A program made the position numbers and the translations under genes. From Methylovulum sp. (lineage in GTDB: Bacteria > Pseudomonadota > Gammaproteobacteria > Methylococcales > Methylomonadaceae), in assembly GCA_004299465.1 (NCBI GenBank), contig SCST01000508.1:1-6782 (forward strand): DNA of 6,782 nt, written 5' to 3'. Under the pieces are notes generated by a model. It worked only from the letters and a program-made list of their open reading frames with translations, had not been told where the DNA came from and searched no databases. This document shows, one piece after another, positions 5,308 through 6,782 of this stretch. Within the stretch, counting starts at the first letter, position 1, and each line of letters opens with the position of its first letter.

Positions 5308-6782
5308 ATGAAATTCCGAATATGGCCTGCTGCTAGCGGTCGTGATGCCGCGGCTTCCGGCAGCGCCACCGAAGCCCCCATCCCAGGCTGGCGTAAGCGC
5401 CCCAGCTTTATGCAGTCGCTGGTGGTGACCTTTACCATAGGCATTATCGCGCTGTCGTTGCTGTCTTCGTTTGCCATTTCCAGATTGTCCTACCATATTG
5501 TGCGCGGCAAATTGCTCGAGCAAGGCCTGCAGGCGGTCGAAACCTTTGCCGACCAAAGCACGCTTGCGCTGTTATATGCCAGTAAGGAAAACGCCGAAAA
5601 GCCGGCGCAAACCATCATGGCTTTCCCTGATGTCAGTGGCGTAGCTGTGTACACGGTGGATCACCAGGCGCTGCTCAGCAAAGGGGAAGCGCCTGCGGAC
5701 ACCGTGTTGCCTTGGCCGGAAGCGATAACTTTGCAACAGGAAACTGCCGATGCCTGGTATTTTGCGGCCCCGGTCTATACCAATAATACTGCCGCGAATA
5801 CCGATGAAGCTTCGCCGTTTGAAATCAGCCGGCCAAAGCGGGAATTGCTCGGTTTTGTGCGCCTGGTGATGAGTAAACAATCGCTCAAATCCGTGGAGCG
5901 CAATATTTTGCAGACTAACCTGGTCGCATCGGCCGTGTTTGCCGTTATTTTCCTGCTGTTTTTGTTGGGTATCACGAAGCGCTTGACACAGCCTTTAAGG
6001 CATCTGGCGCAAAGCATGGGGGATGCCTCGAAGGGACAGAAAAATGTACGGGCGCATCTTGCAGGACCGCGCGACATTATCGAAATGGAAACGGCGTTTA
6101 ACCAGATGATGGCCGTTTTGGAAACGCGCGAGCGGCAATTGGAAAAAGCCCGTGATAATGCGCTGGAATCCGCCCGCTTAAAAGGCGAATTTGCCGCCAA
6201 TGTGAGCCATGAATTACGCACGCCGTTGAATGCCGTGTTAGGCATGCTGGAACTCTTGCATGATATGGGCTTGTCGCCTAAACAGGCCGAATATGTCGTT
6301 GTTGCCCGCAATGCCGGCGAAGCGTTGTTGAAATTGATCGAGGATATTCTTGATTTTTCACGTATCGAAGCCGGGATGATGAAGCTGCAACCGGCCGATT
6401 TTGTCTTGTATGAAACGCTGGATGAAATCGTCGGCTTGTTGGGTGGACAAGCGCAACGAAAAAACCTGCACCTGGGTTACAGCATTGCTGACGACATTCC
6501 TATGGCCTTGCATGGCGAGGCTTCCCGCTTACGGCAGGTGCTGATCAATTTGGTGGGTAACGCGCTTAAATTTACCGAACAAGGCAGCGTTACCATTTCA
6601 GTCGTACCGGAACAAACGGAGCAAACCCCTATCAGCTTGCGGTTCAGCGTCATGGACACCGGGCCGGGTATCGCGTTGGCCGCGCAGTCGTCGATTTTCG
6701 AAGCCTTTATACAGGCAGACGGCTCCAGCACCCGGCATCACGAAGGTGCCGGCTTGGGCCTGGCAATTTGCCGGCAATTAAT
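5308..6782 (+). CDS. Membrane sensor histidine kinase, CHASE8-like/HAMP/HisKA/HATPase_c, 3' end outside window (possibly hybrid)
   Basis: The frame is open from ATG 5308 to the window edge, showing 491 codons. Residues 1-34 are an Arg/Ala/Pro-containing cytoplasmic tail and TM1 is about 36-58. The periplasmic domain is about 60-204, with the CHASE8-like run LLEQGLQAVETFADQSTLALL then FPDVSGVAVYTVDHQALLSKG. TM2 is about 205-223 and HAMP about 222-275 (P229, E259). A short coiled coil (272-295) leads to HisKA with the phospho-acceptor H301 in NVSHELRTPLNAVLGM. HATPase_c has the N box LINLVGNALKF (N418), G1 DTGPGI (450-455), F box FEAF (464-467) and G2 GAGLGLAI (480-487), cut shortly after. All catalytic residues seen are intact. 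Spacing and sequence style resemble BarA/TorS-type hybrid kinases, so receiver and Hpt domains may follow, but this is not visible. It lies 7 nt after the binding-protein stop, with no Shine-Dalgarno, consistent with translational coupling. Met35 (5410) is a less likely start. Confidence 0.95.
   Translation, partial: MKFRIWPAASGRDAAASGSATEAPIPGWRKRPSFMQSLVVTFTIGIIALSLLSSFAISRLSYHIVRGKLLEQGLQAVETFADQSTLALLYASKENAEKPAQTIMAFPDVSGVAVYTVDHQALLSKGEAPADTVLPWPEAITLQQETADAWYFAAPVYTNNTAANTDEASPFEISRPKRELLGFVRLVMSKQSLKSVERNILQTNLVASAVFAVIFLLFLLGITKRLTQPLRHLAQSMGDASKGQKNVRAHLAGPRDIIEMETAFNQMMAVLETRERQLEKARDNALESARLKGEFAANVSHELRTPLNAVLGMLELLHDMGLSPKQAEYVVVARNAGEALLKLIEDILDFSRIEAGMMKLQPADFVLYETLDEIVGLLGGQAQRKNLHLGYSIADDIPMALHGEASRLRQVLINLVGNALKFTEQGSVTISVVPEQTEQTPISLRFSVMDTGPGIALAAQSSIFEAFIQADGSSTRHHEGAGLGLAICRQL

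Noticed and set aside
5775..6311. 178-aa reverse-strand ORF within the kinase
   Set aside because: It is antisense to the HAMP/HisKA region, whose + strand frame carries all expected catalytic motifs; the reverse product has no recognisable motif.
1..6782. CRISPR array, tRNA, rRNA or integrase
   Set aside because: No regularly spaced repeats, no cloverleaf-like sequence and no recombinase motif were seen on either strand.

Overview
The window reads as a chromosomal segment from a Gram-negative bacterium. It has outer-membrane TonB-dependent receptors ending in the terminal phenylalanine expected of BAM-assembled barrels, an exported periplasmic protein, and an inner-membrane sensor kinase of the BarA/hybrid type. 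Protein style suggests a gammaproteobacterium, possibly a methylotroph/methanotroph relative (Methylococcales). That placement rests on impression only and is weak. All genes lie on the + strand, and both window edges cut through a gene.

Layout: (1) 1-1172, the C-terminal part of a TonB-dependent receptor (TBDR1). (2) 1182-1760, a complete Uma2/DUF820-type PD-(D/E)XK protein whose ribosome-binding site overlaps the TBDR1 stop codon. (3) 1761-1969, a 209-bp gap with a weak promoter candidate and three copies of a TGACTTAA-like word. (4) 1970-4138, a complete 722-aa TonB-dependent receptor (TBDR2), a clear paralogue of TBDR1. (5) 4139-4349, a 211-bp gap holding a compact, hairpin-rich element bounded by inverted repeats (MITE/REP-like), followed by a short direct repeat that carries the next ribosome-binding site. 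(6) 4350-5300, a periplasmic substrate-binding protein of the ABC_sub_bind (PF04392) kind with no permease or ATPase beside it, starting at TTG. (7) 5308-6782, an open-ended membrane sensor histidine kinase with a periplasmic CHASE8-like domain, HAMP, HisKA and HATPase_c. It begins 7 nt after the binding protein and runs off the window edge.

How the parts may work together (inference): the orphan binding protein and the kinase form a tight pair, as in TorT/TorS or LuxP/LuxQ, where a periplasmic binding protein presents a ligand to a kinase sensor domain. The adjacent receptor(s) would bring that ligand, or a related one, across the outer membrane. TBDR2 has no N-terminal signalling (STN) domain, so FecA-type control through an anti-sigma factor is unlikely, and the linked kinase is a plausible alternative. 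The two receptors share barrel strands but differ in a predicted surface-loop region, suggesting a duplicated receptor with diverged ligand choice. The ligand cannot be read from the sequence.
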